NCBI RefSeq assembly: GCF_029227915.1
Contig: NC_079880.1
Location: 9,575,501 to 9,639,500 of the forward strand
DNA length: 64,000 bases
From: Hydractinia symbiolongicarpus
Lineage: Eukaryota; Cnidaria; Hydrozoa; Anthoathecata; Hydractiniidae
Direction: 5' to 3'
How positions within the stretch are numbered: the first letter of the stretch is position 1; each line of letters begins with the position of its first letter. The position numbers and the translations under genes were made by a program. Below, one piece after another: positions 1 through 11,907 of this stretch. The notes below the pieces were generated by a model that was not told the origin of the DNA, made no database searches, and was given only the letters and a program-made list of their open reading frames with translations.

Positions 1-661
1 CTCGCGATAAGCTGGGACTTGCGTCTTGATAGGTTTCGCCTCCAGTATGATGATGGTTATTCAGGTCCTTAGACCCAAATGTTGCATTTCTGTGAAGGCA
101 AGTTTCTTCTTTAACCTTGTCGTAATTGCTGACGTCACCATGTTGGTTCGAGGTGAACGTCTTGTACGCAGCCATTTTTGCTTCTGACTTCGGAATTTTC
201 TCTTGCAGCTGTGTTCTTGCCAAAAGATGCTGGATTTCAGCAAAATTTTCTGCAACTAGAACCTCAGCAAGCTTCGCCGCTTCATCAGCCATCTTTTCTT
301 GTGTCGATCTTCTTGAAAATTGGCTGCTTGTCGCTCTACTTGAACGTCTTCTTCTTGACAGTTGGCTTTCTGAGCGGTTTCTGGTCGAGGCACGCGAAGG
401 AGAGACGTCGTGCTCCAGTTTCTGCTCAGCGTCGCGCAATCACTTGATACTTCTGGTCTTCAGAAGATAGACCGCACCATCTGCTCTATCCACCACTTGA
501 TCATCTAAAGCAGTTTCTTCCGGTGTCAGAGTGCGTCTGTACTGTTCGCTGACTTCTATGAATTCCTTCATCAAGGAATCCAGTCTTGACAACAACTCTC
601 GAACTTTCGTCACATTTATGATGCTTCTCATTGACTCTTTGATGTTTGAAATCGTAGCCAT
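1..661 (-). pseudogene. Probable BEL/Pao-type gag remnant, 5' part
   Basis: A single reading frame runs from an ATG at 661 leftwards off the window edge and is broken only by one TGA at 446-448. The N-terminal part is helical and leucine-rich (RELLSRLDSLMKEF). An Arg/Ser-rich stretch (SRRRRSSRATSS) and an Ala/Glu-rich coiled-coil-like stretch with MADEAAKLAEV follow. Known: gag proteins of BEL/Pao elements in invertebrates often have this helical-basic-coiled-coil layout. Inference: the polymerase part lies outside the window. Supporting context is an LTR-like start on the same strand at 1219. A host gene exon remains possible because no zinc knuckle, protease or reverse transcriptase is visible. 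Confidence 0.42.
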
Positions 662-1059
662 GATGTTCAAATTCAACTTCTGACGTTTTCGAAGATAGAT
701 ACTTCCAAAGTATTGTACGTCACTTTTCGTCTACGTCCACTGACGTCACCAACCACATCTGGCATGCTCGACGACTTTTTCATTGTGTGCAAGGATCAAG
801 CTACTTTGTTGGGGCGGGTGCAATCAATCAAGATACGCTTGCTTCGACACACGTTGAAGATTTTTTGCTAAACAAGATACAAAAAAATATAGTATCCAAA
901 CAAACTAAAATTGACATAAAGAAATCGTTTAAATCCTACTGCGATCCTCCGACCCTCTAGTGTGCGTCACTAGTGGGTGCAAAGGATCAAGAGACGCAGG
1001 GACACAAATTAGAATAAAATAAATAATCAAATAAAATATAACTTACTACCTTGTTCGCC

Positions 1060-1219
1060 ATTAGACACTAAACATTCGCCTGCGTAGACTTCCACTACAC
1101 ACAGCTTGTTTAAATTTTAATTTCTGGGCAGAAACAAACAAAAAACGCCCTTATAAGCAAAAACGCGCTGGGGACTTAGCAGTTCAACCGTGCGTTGTTC
1201 CCAAGACATATACCCGACA
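1060..1219 (-). repeat. Possible LTR of the BEL/Pao-like element
   Basis: On the minus strand the sequence from 1219 begins TGTCGGGTATA, like many BEL/Pao LTR starts, and contains a TATA-like TTATAAGG stretch about 70 bases in. A TGG that could open a primer-binding site lies near 1061. The 3' end is not fixed, no partner LTR is in the window and no target duplication could be checked, so this is weak. Confidence 0.2.
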
Positions 1220-2032
1220 TAATATAAACTAATTAAAACGGCATTAACATCAACTGCAAAAAGTAATTTTTCCGTGGTTACTGTTTTTAATACTACAGAC
1301 GGTGTGATTCAGTGTTGATGTCGTTATAAAAAACCCAGACCTAGAACCTAAACTTAAATCAATCTTTACATCTGTTACGTTACGATCATTTGAATTATAT
1401 TCGATTCTTAAATTCGAAAACGCTGCATTGTTATCTTATTTGATTTTATGCGTGATTTTCTTCATTATAAGTTTGGGTCTGTTAAAGCAAACTGTTTTTT
1501 ATAATATTGGGCATGCATGCATGTTCATGTGTTTTCAACTATTAATTCCTTTTATTTTTAGGATGACTTTGAAAGGTTTGCCGTATGCAACAGACTGAGT
1601 AGATGATTTTGTATGACTTAACAAAAAATGTTGGATTTTTGTTTGGTATCCGTTTTTTCTGATGTATTTCTGGAATGGCAAAGCAAGTATATAGTTTTAG
1701 CGTATTTCGCTTTTTACGTAATGGTTGTTATACGCCTTTGATTTTTTTGGACATTTTCCATTTTTGTTTTATAATTTTTTTTGTTGCACACACTTATATT
1801 TTTAGATGTTTTGTAAAAGCTTTTATAAACACAGAATAATGCAGATTGTGAACAACCTCGATCCCAGGGCTTTTTTTCTTTATGCCATTCCGGTATAAAA
1901 GAGACAAAGAGCCCGGGGTCGAGGTTGAAATGTGGGTTTTGAAAATTCAAATTATTGTGTTGTATGTTTTTGTATGGTATCCCTTACATCAGTTTAATGA
2001 GAGATTCAGTGGACTCTTCCACGGGAATTTGG
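1220..2032. other. A+T-rich non-coding stretch
   Basis: I see no supported gene here. At 2005-2032 lies a short hairpin-forming GTGGACTCTTCCACGGG block that belongs to the dispersed CCCGTGGA repeat family. Confidence 0.5.
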
Positions 2033-2634
2033 CTAGTCTCTATAATAATAATACGCCAGTTCCGTCTGTCTTTCTGTCTGTGACTTTTGTAAAGTGGATA
2101 AAATTTCTTTGATAAAGTCCATAAAACATCGCCTATAAATGTGTTCCGTAAATTACCAAACTTTGACGTTAAAGCAATATTGACGTCAAAGGAAAGTATA
2201 TTAAGATTAATGACGCCATTGCACTTTATAAATTTAAGGCTAAATAAATTGGAAACTGGTGAAAATAACTGACTTCATTTCCTTTTTGATGACGTTATCA
2301 ACCCGTCTATTCCGAAACGGATTTAGGAACCCAGGTTTGAGAAAATTACCCAATTTGCTCCTAGGTGGTCCCTAGTTACCCACGCATTAAAAAATCATTT
2401 ACGTCACCACCTCGTTACCAAGTTATTTGGTCCCTAAGTTTTAGGTGCACTGTAATAGCTTCATTCATTTATTGTAAGGTATTGACGTTAAAGTAGTGTT
2501 ATTGACGTCGCGCCGTAACGTTAGAAAATTTAACATATTCGACATGCTTTATTCGGCGATATCAAAGGAAAGTAAACAAATTCACTTTGCTTGTAACAGA
2601 CAGACACACTCTCCCTATTATTATAAGAGACTAG
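2033..2634. mobile_element. MITE-like element with CTAGTCTC termini
   Basis: The left end CTAGTCTCTATAATAATAAT (2033-2052) is matched inverted at the right end, CTAGTCTCTTATAATAATAG (2634 back to 2615). Inside both ends lie (GTCT)n-like stretches in opposite orientation (CCGTCTGTCTTTCTGTCTG on the left, CAGACAGACACAC on the right). The interior is non-coding and has several TGACGT motifs. A similar terminus occurs at 30679, so it is a dispersed family. No transposase is present. Confidence 0.5.
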
Positions 2635-2977
2635 TCGATAAGGCCCGTGGAGAAATCTAAAGGACATTGGAAAAGTAGGTTGTTTGAGATTTTTTCCTGA
2701 AGTCAGCAGTGCAATAACAAAAATTTTTGGCGAAATTTAGTTTATTCATTGCCTGTACTGTGCAGAGGTTAAAAAGCTGATCAAGAAAATGTATATGATC
2801 ATGTGGTTTTGATGAGATATAAGGATTTCAAAATTCCACGCATAACAACGGATAAACTAAATTTCGCCTTTTTTTTCTTTTTTTTTGCATATACACTGCT
2901 GCAAAATATCTAAAACAACCTATTTTACCATTAGTCTTCTGTCTAAGTGGATTTTTCCACGGGCCTTATTGACTAGT
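2630..2977. mobile_element. Foldback element with GGCCCGTGGA termini
   Basis: This 348 bp palindromic element starts ACTAGTCGATAAGGCCCGTG and ends with its near-perfect inverse at 2956-2977. A second inverted block lies inside (GTAGGTTGTTTGAGAT near 2675 against ATCTAAAACAACCTA near 2907), then a third (GGCGAAATTTAGTTTA against TAAACTAAATTTCGCC). The arms therefore extend well over 100 bp. It abuts the 2033-2634 element and shares its CTAG boundary. Related palindromes occur at 30765 and 52018. Confidence 0.55.
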
Positions 2978-3639
2978 TTTTTAATAGTAGAAAAGCAAAG
3001 TTGACCGAAAATGTTGTTAGCAACCCAAAAAGTTTTGTTGACAGTACTGCCGACCCACAAATTCTGTTAAAACTACAAAAAGGATTGCAGAAAATGCAGC
3101 AGGTGCAGATGTTAAAAGGAACATTTTTGACAAGTTTTAACTGACTCTGACATTGTATAAATGTTACTTAAAAAAAGAGAAAAGTTAGTACAAACCAACG
3201 TGTTACTGTTAGCGGGCAAAGCAAGGGTCATAAGTTTATGATGCCCAAAGCGGTAAAAAAGCGCAAGCCGATCAGACTTTAGAATCAGATACTTGTAAAA
3301 AATTAACTGGTGAAAATTATTACTTTAAAACACTGTACTACACTTAACATTCATAAGAAAGAAACGAAGACGTTTTGGCATATCAATTTATAAAATATTA
3401 TTGATCGTGGTGTAGTGATTTTTTGGAAATGTTTTACTATACCTGCGATATGACTAAAATCGTTATGAAGTTTAAGATATCTAAGATTTGACCATGAAGT
3501 TGGATCCTACAAGTTTAAAAACAAAAAAAGCAATGGAAGTAGGTGAAAGCAACAAAAAGGTTATGACTACGTTATAATAGGTTTAGAATTAACAAAAAAG
3601 AATAAATCCAAAATGCAATTCCGTGGTATTTATATTTAG
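2978..3639. other. No gene seen
   Basis: A+T-rich sequence with only very short, unsupported reading frames on either strand. Confidence 0.5.
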
Positions 3640-4400
3640 ACTAGCTGGGGATCTGGACACGAAACGCCGGGTTAAGCCACGATGTTACCACGCGTTGAAT
3701 GCCTGAAAGAGCGATTATTAAGAACTATAAAATGTGCCACGCATTTAGGTGAAGCGCTTTAGTATAGTATGTCATAAATTAAGTGAGGCGCTCAACATTA
3801 TGTTTCCAGTGTAATATATTTTTCAAAAAATAGCCTTCCACAACTTTAGTTGAAAAAAACACAATTTACAACTCGTTGCTACCCTGTGTTATAGCAAAAA
3901 CAGTCTGCCAACCTTTATTATTTTTTTAGAGAACGTTCCCCCCTAAAATTCGAAAATAAATATTACTCCGGGCTGAGTGATGAGTACAGGCAAACAACGT
4001 CGCATAGGTATAAAACCATTTTTTTAAAAAAGACTTTGTAACTTCGGTAAACAGAAACACAGAAAACAGCCATCATTAACATTGGCATGAGCGATTAGTA
4101 CAGGTAAACTGTGTCGCCGATGCGTTTAGGCGTAATACCTCTTTCAAAAAGTCTTAGATGTAATTTCGGTTTACATAATAACACAGGATACACACTGTTA
4201 ACACTTGGCTAATACAGGTAAACCGTGTTGCATATCCATATCAATCACACCTTCAATTTAAACAAAACAACAGGAAATAATCTGTTTCTAACAATGGGTT
4301 GTGCGCTGAGTACAGGTAAACGGTATTGCAAATATGTTTAGACGCAATACGCTTATCCAAATAAAACATTTATTGCAACTTCGCCCTCTAGCAAAAAAAT
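3640..4400 (+). repeat. Dispersed GCCGGGTTAA repeat with internal tandem units
   Basis: The block opens with CTAGCTGGGG and CGAAACGCCGGGTTAAGCC at 3660-3678. At about 3970, 4095, 4210 and 4306 four degenerate units follow, each with a TACAGGTAAAC-like core, then GTGTCGCA or similar, then a TTTAG-GC-AATAC stretch and a poly-A/T tract. The same parts recur near 30300-30690, 47940-48600 and 50690-50900. Inference: a non-autonomous transposable element family with an internal minisatellite. Confidence 0.5.
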
Positions 4401-6389
4401 CCTCCAGCAATTTTAATTTGTTGAGTAAGTTTTTATAACAGCAATAAAAGGTGTTGCTACCTAAACTGCATTTAATATAAAACATATTGATTAAAAATTT
4501 TGTTGTAGCTAGCTAGCAAGCCAAACTGCATTTTGCTACTTTTTCTCTTCATTCAGGTAGCTAAAGAGATAGTTAGCCACAACCCCGAACATAAAAATAA
4601 ATAATAATATGCTAAACTTTAAAAGAAAAAGAATAAATAAAGCTAGGTACAGCTTAAGCAGGATGCAGCCTTGAAATCTACGTTTGTAGCTAGCCAAAAT
4701 CTTAAAATTGATTTGTTTCAGATTTACAAACGTGATGATATTTTCATCTTAGTATGTGAAAACATAGACACAATAACGGTTTATAGAACTGAAATTTAGC
4801 AGTTAAATAATTATTCTAACCCAACCAAATATTTCTCTTCGCTTCAAAAAACTTCGCTTTGCTTTAACTCGGTCCCTCGAAAGGAACGACTCGTACCCTA
4901 AACCGTAGAGATCCGTTTAATTGAACAGAATCCACCTCGTTAAAAATGTCTGAATACGAAAATTTAAAGGAGTATTTAGCATAGCTTATCAAATAATATT
5001 CAAATATATACAACAGTATTTGTGATCAAATGCGTGGCGCAGTCTTCATTCTTTACGATTATCAAGATACGCACAAAGCCGGCGTAGCGCTAAGTCGCGG
5101 GGTCAGGTCGGACTATAAAAGCAGTGACGTTACGCTATCGGTTAAAAAATCGGTCGAAGTAGAAGAAGAAAAATACCCGTTTTAATAAGATCTAATCCGA
5201 TGTAATCGGAAATCTTAATAACATATACAATTTGCTTGCGTAATGTATGCATAATTACGTCATTTTTAATGTAGAAAGTGTTCAAAATGAACTATTGTTA
5301 TTTCATTTTGTCGTTTTGCATAATTTTCGGAATCGCCTTTCGTTTTCCTGAGTAATCTTACGAATGCTAAAAATCACTGAGAGACTTGAAAGTTGGTTTG
5401 GGATAGGCTTGTAAATGAATAAAAAAGCCGATCCCTATGAAATCATGCACCGACATCTTTCGAAAAACACATGCAACCGATCTCGCAAGAATTTGTTTTA
5501 AACATTAAAAAAAAATAATTTTTCAGTGGTTGAGATGATGCAAATAATAACATTAGATGTAAATTCGACATTATTTATGTCAGAGATAATTATGATCGCC
5601 TTTTTAAGGATGAGCAAAGTATCCGTTTGATAACATAATTAAGTTGTTATTCTAGACGGAAAGTGCGTCAAAATCCGTATATTTACTATTTCCATATCGT
5701 AGTAAAACCTTTTTAAAAAGGAAGATCATACTACCAAAAAAGCAGCAACTAAATAACATTTATACTCACAGACATATAAGGAAGCAAAATCGGCTATTTT
5801 TTAAATATGGCGAATCCTGGCCTTGAAGTTGAGGTGATTGGTTTAACTGGAAGTTGCTGCAGTCGATTTTTTCGAATAGAAAGTTGACGAAAAATTATTT
5901 GTAAAATAAAATTGCTTAGTCGTTTTTTTAGTTAGATGGGGTAATGATGATCTATTAATAATCCATCCAGCCGCTTTTGCGTTTTTATTTCAATTATAGT
6001 TTGAAACAAAGTTATTTTTTAAAAATGTGCAACATGCTTAGCTTGTACTATGTGTGCTTATCCTTGTTTCATTTATGATTAATTTTGAAACTTTACCAGT
6101 ACTTATTCCGCAAGGTGGAAAAATTTTGGCAGATCATGACCCATTTTACTCCCCATGAACTTGTTGGACTGCAACGCCAACAGGTTGTAGTCTGTTCTAT
6201 TTGGGCTGATATTGCGGGAAAGTTTCAAGTTTTTTGTATGGACCGGACAGGTTAATTACATAGTTGTATTCATTTTATTCAAGATTTGTTGTATAGAAGT
6301 CTCCGTAATTTTATTCATTCATATGAATTAAAATTTCCAGAATGTGACTGGATTGTAATGTTTTGTCCACTTCATACTCGTATTCTTTT
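4401..6389. other. No gene seen
   Basis: Long A+T-rich sequence. There is no reading frame with recognisable domains and no RNA gene I can support. It lies downstream of the minus-strand fibrinogen-domain gene and may hold its 3' untranslated region. Confidence 0.45.
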
Positions 6390-7345
6390 TTACTTTTTTA
6401 TCAAAAGCTTTATCTCCGCATACTTCAATGATTCTCCTGATCCAGTCACTGGGATCCAGTGTATGCCACCGTTAGTTGGACTAGTTTCCCCTTTTCCATA
6501 ATATCTGCCTGTTAAGACAACCTGTGTACATTGGTTGTTCCACCAACCACCAAGTCCTGGAAAGGTTGTAACACAATTTATTGAAGTGTTTTCATCGTTA
6601 TCTCTGTCAAGTGTCGAGAACTTCATGCCATTTAAATATGACATAGCATCCGTAGCATTTCCTACCATAACATAACATTTTTATTGACATGCAAGCTGAT
6701 ATGTAGCTATTATATATTTAAAATATTGTAGTATATGCCTGCTACCGTTTTCATCTTTTTATTTTATAAAAGCTTTTTCGAACAGTTATGCTGATAAAAA
6801 TAAAAGTTTACGATGTCTTAACTGAACATACAGGCTTTTTAACAAAGGTTACGAATTTTATTTGAAGACAATAATGAATCTATAACAGTAACGATCGAAG
6901 ACTGCGACATTTTGATCACATATATTTTCACGTTGCTGATGATAAAATAGATTTAGGCAACTTAGTGCCAACTTTCGACCTAGTTAATAATCCTTTGTGT
7001 AAAAAGATTCCAATTTATTATCGCGCAACTTGTGTTCAATCTTCTGCTTATTGAGAACCTTAATAATCCATTTCCGCCCACTAAGTAAAATATATTTACC
7101 TGTCTAATCGCCAATGTTAAGTCTATATTGATCCCCTTCATTCTCCACTTGGAATCTGTCGTATTCAGCGTAATATTTTTCTCCATTAAAACGTGTGAAC
7201 TCAATGCTTAATTTTACATTTCGTTGTGACATTTCGTGTAGTTTTTCATTTCCAATCCAATAATTTCCTTTGACATTTCCAAATCCATGTTTGTATTCAA
7301 ACCACGTTCTTGCAAAAGAGACAGAATCACTCACTCTTCTTAATA
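6390..7345 (-). pseudogene. Fibrinogen-related domain, two exons, nonsense codon at the junction
   Basis: Exon 7345-7100 has an acceptor at ATTTTAG and a donor at CAG/GTAAAT. It encodes the core of a fibrinogen C-terminal domain, with motifs FARTWFEYKHGFG, GNYWIGN and AEYDRFQV. Exon 6661-6390 has an acceptor at GGTAG and encodes the rest: MKFSTLDRDND (the calcium-site region), CVTTFPGLGGWWNNQC, GGIHWIPVTG and a C-terminal SLKYAEIKLL. Splice phases match. The last codons of the first exon read GGC GAT TAG ACA G, so a TAG interrupts the domain four bases before the donor. Family members are secreted lectin-like recognition proteins. A PAN exon at 11.6-11.9 kb on the same strand is a plausible N-terminus. 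The expected CDM/GGWT exon was not found. Confidence 0.75.
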
Positions 7346-10300
7346 CTAAAATGTGATCTAGAGTGAAAGTGATAAACCATTAAAAATATGTACGTTACAG
7401 TTTGCAAACTCTCATAAATGTAACGCGCTTTTATTGTATAACCTTAAGAGTTGGAAAAAAGTCAGGGTTTCCACTCTCAGAATTTTCAGAAATTTCAAAA
7501 TAACAAGAAAAAGTCAGGGATGTAAGCAGTTTCCTTAATATGTCAGGATAAACGGTCACTCAGAAGTAGAGCTTCAAAAGAACTTTCCATCCAAAGCTGG
7601 AAAATGCACAAGATTCGACACAGGTGAATTCGTCATATTTCGTTCCGCAAAAAGGTAGATTCAAATCTAATTTTTAAATACCTCGTAAACACTGGATGGA
7701 ACTGCTGGAATGAGTTTTAAGCACTTGTTTGAAGCATTTAAAATACGAACAAAAAGCGTTACAGATCTTTTTTAAAGAAAACATTTGCTTTTACTTTATG
7801 ACGACTTGTATGTGACCTAAAGTAAGAGACTTGTGGCACGGAATATTATAACACTTTGATGTTTTACTCCCTACTAAAATACTAAGTACTAAAATAAAGT
7901 TTAACGTTTTAGTTTTAGTTAAACGCGCTTCCTAATGTCATTAATATTTCTCTCACGTAATTTATTTTGTAGGTCTAAAAAATTACATTTACGGATATTT
8001 TCGTCTGTAAGTGCTAGTTTTTAGGTCGACTTCCATAACTGACAAACGGAAAGTTAGTCCACTTAAAAGAACCATAGAGTTGATATTTGGAAAAATACAA
8101 CAATGTTTTTTTTACTCTGGAGTAAAAAATCATAAGTTGTTCACTTTTTGTCAGTATAAATTTTCTCAAATGCCATTTTGCAATATATTCTCTTTTAGTT
8201 GGCTTAAACAAGATTTTCTATCTGTCACTGCTCGTATGAGATGCTATAACTGGACAGTCTTCTCTTTCTTGTGTGTGTTCACGTGGTGTGGCACTGATTC
8301 CCGGCGAGTTCGTTTTGCGTTTTCTTGGACTTAAGATTATTCTTCTAACAGAAAAGATAAAGCCAAGATTGTACTGGTCATTTATCGAATTTGCATTTGC
8401 AAAGGTTTATTGTTACCCCGAACTGCCGTAAGCTTCTTTTTGACCCGTTATTATGCGAGAAGAGAATAGAAACGTTCGGGTGTTTTATACGATCAAAAGA
8501 GCTAGCTTTGACGGTGCAATGCATCACGGTTCTTACGGAACAACACCAAATGCTTTCCGTTGTGAAGTTTCTTTTGATAATATGTAAGATACGTTTACAT
8601 TTCCAATTTTCTTATTCCATGCTGTATTCAATATATTAGTACTACAGCCGGCGTCTCTTATCCTTTTAGATACTGTAATGTTGCTTTTGAATTGAAGCGA
8701 ATTAATATTAATTTATGGAGAATGTATTGAGAAGCACTTTACTGGAGAAGAATCAACAGATTTCTCGGGGCCTCATTGAACAGAGCGAACGTGATAACGT
8801 GAATATGTTAACTTCATTTTATGGCTACAAGAAGAGCAACATATAAATACGTTCATATTTCTACACCATTGACACACTTGGTTTTTAGCAGTTCATTTAC
8901 GTAAAACTTCCAACTTCCACGCTTGTGAAGATTCATCGTCATTTTTTGTTGTTGCTCCTGCTTCATTTTCTTAAAATTAGTAATCCACGATTTCGTACAG
9001 TGTACCACTAGTCCTGCAGAGTTGCCGCTTTTTCACTGAAACGTATATTTTGAGCTTTTTTAATCTTATTACCAAAATTAGCTATGTACTTGTTGGTTGA
9101 CATTGTGGACATTTTTCAAGTATTTAACGCCAGTATTTTTCTGTGCCAATAATCTACCATTATGACATCATTCATGGGGAAACTAAACAGTGTCGAACTT
9201 GCTCCAATTGGCCCGCATATGCCTGCAGAACTACGTCTACCATTAGCAGATCTATTCTGTTGTGAAAACTCACAATATGTATGCATAAAACTGAATAAAT
9301 ATAGCTCACGGGTGATTATTCCTTACTGTTTTTACCCGAAGTAGGTGTTAATGCAAGGTTTAAATGATAATTTTGGCACTGTTAAGTTAAAAAATTGTGT
9401 TATTTAGTATTAATTGTGGTTTGCAGCTAAATTTAATAACTTTAAGCCACATAGATATTGACGGAATGCGAACGTAGGTACTTGGCTCTTTGATTTTGAT
9501 TTTGGAAGTTGCTCTGATATTTGTATTTAGAGGGGGGGGATTTTGATGTTTTGGGGCAAAAGTTAGCCTTTTCTTGGATTGTATTGTTACTGTGCTCTGA
9601 TCAAAAGTTTAAAATGAAAGTTGTAGTTTGACTACTTGAGAAGGTGTATACAAATTTTCAAATAAAATAGATACTGTAATGTGTTTCTGTAAACGTGGAA
9701 GTTTGACTACTAACGGAGTTTTACTTTCCGCCATTATAGTTGTTCATTTTCTTGGAGTTGGCGCACCCTATAAATACCAACTTTTGATACATAGATACAG
9801 CTATCACAAAAACTGCCCTTTTGTGCTACTTATTAAACAAATGCATGACAAGTTAATGTGGTTACAACAACAATTTCAATCATTTATTTGCTGAGTTTTC
9901 TGATGATGGAGCACCAGAATCATGAGAACAATCCATGACAATTGCAATACGTACACTATGGAATTACGAAACTAATTCCGTAATTCCATAGTGCAAGTGT
10001 AAGTAAGAAGTCGTGAATTTTATTATCCATTTCATTTTTCATAGCTAGTGAAAGGGATAAGGTATGTGAAGATCCTTGACATCATCATTGACAAGAAATG
10101 ATTTTGATTGAAACTAATGTCATGGCGATTAATGACACTAAGATTACGTTTGAAATTCAACCATCAAGCTTGGCGGTGTTGGGCAGCTAATGTTTTACAG
10201 TCATTTGCCTCGTATCTATCTCCATATGACAATGTTTATAAAAGTGAATTGCAAAATATTGATTAAACTATTGGAGAGTGTACCAATCAGATTGTATAAC

Positions 10301-11609
10301 GTTTGGCATTGGGTAAAATTAGTGACACTCTGCGAGACATAGGATGCATTATAAACAGTTAAAGTCAACAACATTGACTACCCAGAGGATGTTTAAAAAC
10401 TAGTATGCAGTATGGAAGATCTTACACTGTGGTTCAATGTTTAGAGGGTGTAGCCTCTACAAACTTAGCCAAAAGGTTCATTACACTAAACTCATCATGA
10501 CAGCTTTATGTCTTGTTTTTTTATAGTTATTACTAACGTATTTCTTTTATTGTATACTAACACTGCGAGTTTCACTCCCATAAAATCCGATAAAAAAGCA
10601 TCCGTCGCCATTACTATATTTAGAAGGAAAAATAACAAACATTTGTACGCTCTGCTATATTTTTAACGAACATAGGCTTGACACAACAAAATGTCTCTTA
10701 GATATATTATATGCGTGAATTACTTCCAGGTGCACCTGTCCTATCGCATGGGTGGGTGTTTGCTCATTTTTAAAAGGCTTTTTTACATATTTATTTATTT
10801 ATTTAAGGTACTCCACAATTTCTCTTTGGTTTGCAAATATTTTTAGTTAAGCATTGTTTCTTTTAAAATCTTATCAAACATTAGCAATCAAACTGAAATT
10901 ATTAGTATGATTGAAGGTTTTAATAAGTATAAAATCTCGGTCTAAAATAAGGTATAAAACGAGGGGAATGTCGGGAGTTTTAGGTAGGGGAAGGGCGGCA
11001 GGTATCACAAAATTAATGCGTCAAAATATTTAGTGGATACTCTGAGGTTAGTTACTGTATAAAATCGCGATATTGGCAAAAACATTTCCTTGGAATCAAA
11101 TAATAATGTAATGTTATATATCAAAAGGCCAGATGATTCTTTTGAACAAGGATGATTTAACATGTGTACCCTGTTTGGGCTGCTTTGGTCTATTCAGCAC
11201 CAGCATAAGCATGAAGTATCCGCATGTCTGTTACAGAAAGTTCAGCGAACTTAATACACTTCGAATAAAATTATAAAAACATGTTATCACAAATTAAATT
11301 TGATAGTGTCACTAAACCACGCAGTTTTTTCTTTATTATTCTGATCAATGTGTTAAGAACTTTTTTAATACAATATACGTCAGACGTCAGTAAACCTTGA
11401 AAAAACATAGAAAAATTTTGTTGAAGAAGAGTGCCACGGTAGAAAATTGTAATATGCCGTAATTAGGCTTGTAAGTAATATTATTTCCGCATATATATAC
11501 TCCCTTTGAAGCTAGTCTGTGTTAGTAATCATATACCCACCTTAGTAACTGATTGGTGACCGCCCAGTAACCGTCACCATGCAACAGGACAGCAGTGTAT
11601 TTATCTTAC
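7346..11609. other. Presumed intron of the PAN-fibrinogen gene
   Basis: No recognisable coding exon was found on either strand in this 4.3 kb, although one exon (start of the fibrinogen domain) is expected if the two flanking parts belong together. It includes a perfect hairpin at 9954-9993. The rest is ordinary A+T-rich sequence. Confidence 0.35.
9954..9993. repeat. Perfect 15 bp hairpin
   Basis: CACTATGGAATTACG at 9954-9968 is exactly inverted at 9979-9993 around a 10-base loop. No transposon boundary or gene end was recognised beside it. Confidence 0.7.
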
Positions 11610-11907
11610 CTTTCTTAAGTTGAGTTTTTGTCATCACTATGGTATTTTTGCCTTCAAAAAACATTCCTCCTTTTTCATTTTTCATCATACATTTATTTTC
11701 ACGTTCGCTAATGTGAACCACTCCACCTTCCTTGCACGCTTTGTCCAAGTTACATCTTAACGCGCATTGAATTGCTGACGTGGATCCATCTTTTAAAACA
11801 GTACCACGTAATCGATTGCTGTGTGTCAAAGTGAAAAATTCGCCATTTGTGTTACAATCTGATATTATATACATACATGCACTAAATAGAAACAAAATAG
11901 TAACCAT
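11610..11907 (-). CDS. Signal peptide plus PAN/apple domain exon
   Basis: From the ATG at 11907 the exon encodes a hydrophobic signal peptide (MVTILFLFSACMYIISDC), then a PAN/apple-like domain. The domain has an N-terminal Cys, the paired QCALRC cysteines, a further CKEGG and a KCMMKNEKG strand. It ends at a good donor (AAG AAA G/GTAAGATA) at 11610, phase 1. PAN domains bind proteins or carbohydrates in secreted and surface proteins. Same-strand fibrinogen-domain exons 4 kb downstream suggest a single PAN-fibrinogen gene, a combination frequent in cnidarians. That link is inferred, not seen. A longer upstream frame exists but has no ATG. Confidence 0.6.

Noticed and set aside
8011-8334. 107-codon plus-strand frame
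   Set aside because: No domain, no signal peptide and no compositional contrast with the flanking intron-like sequence.
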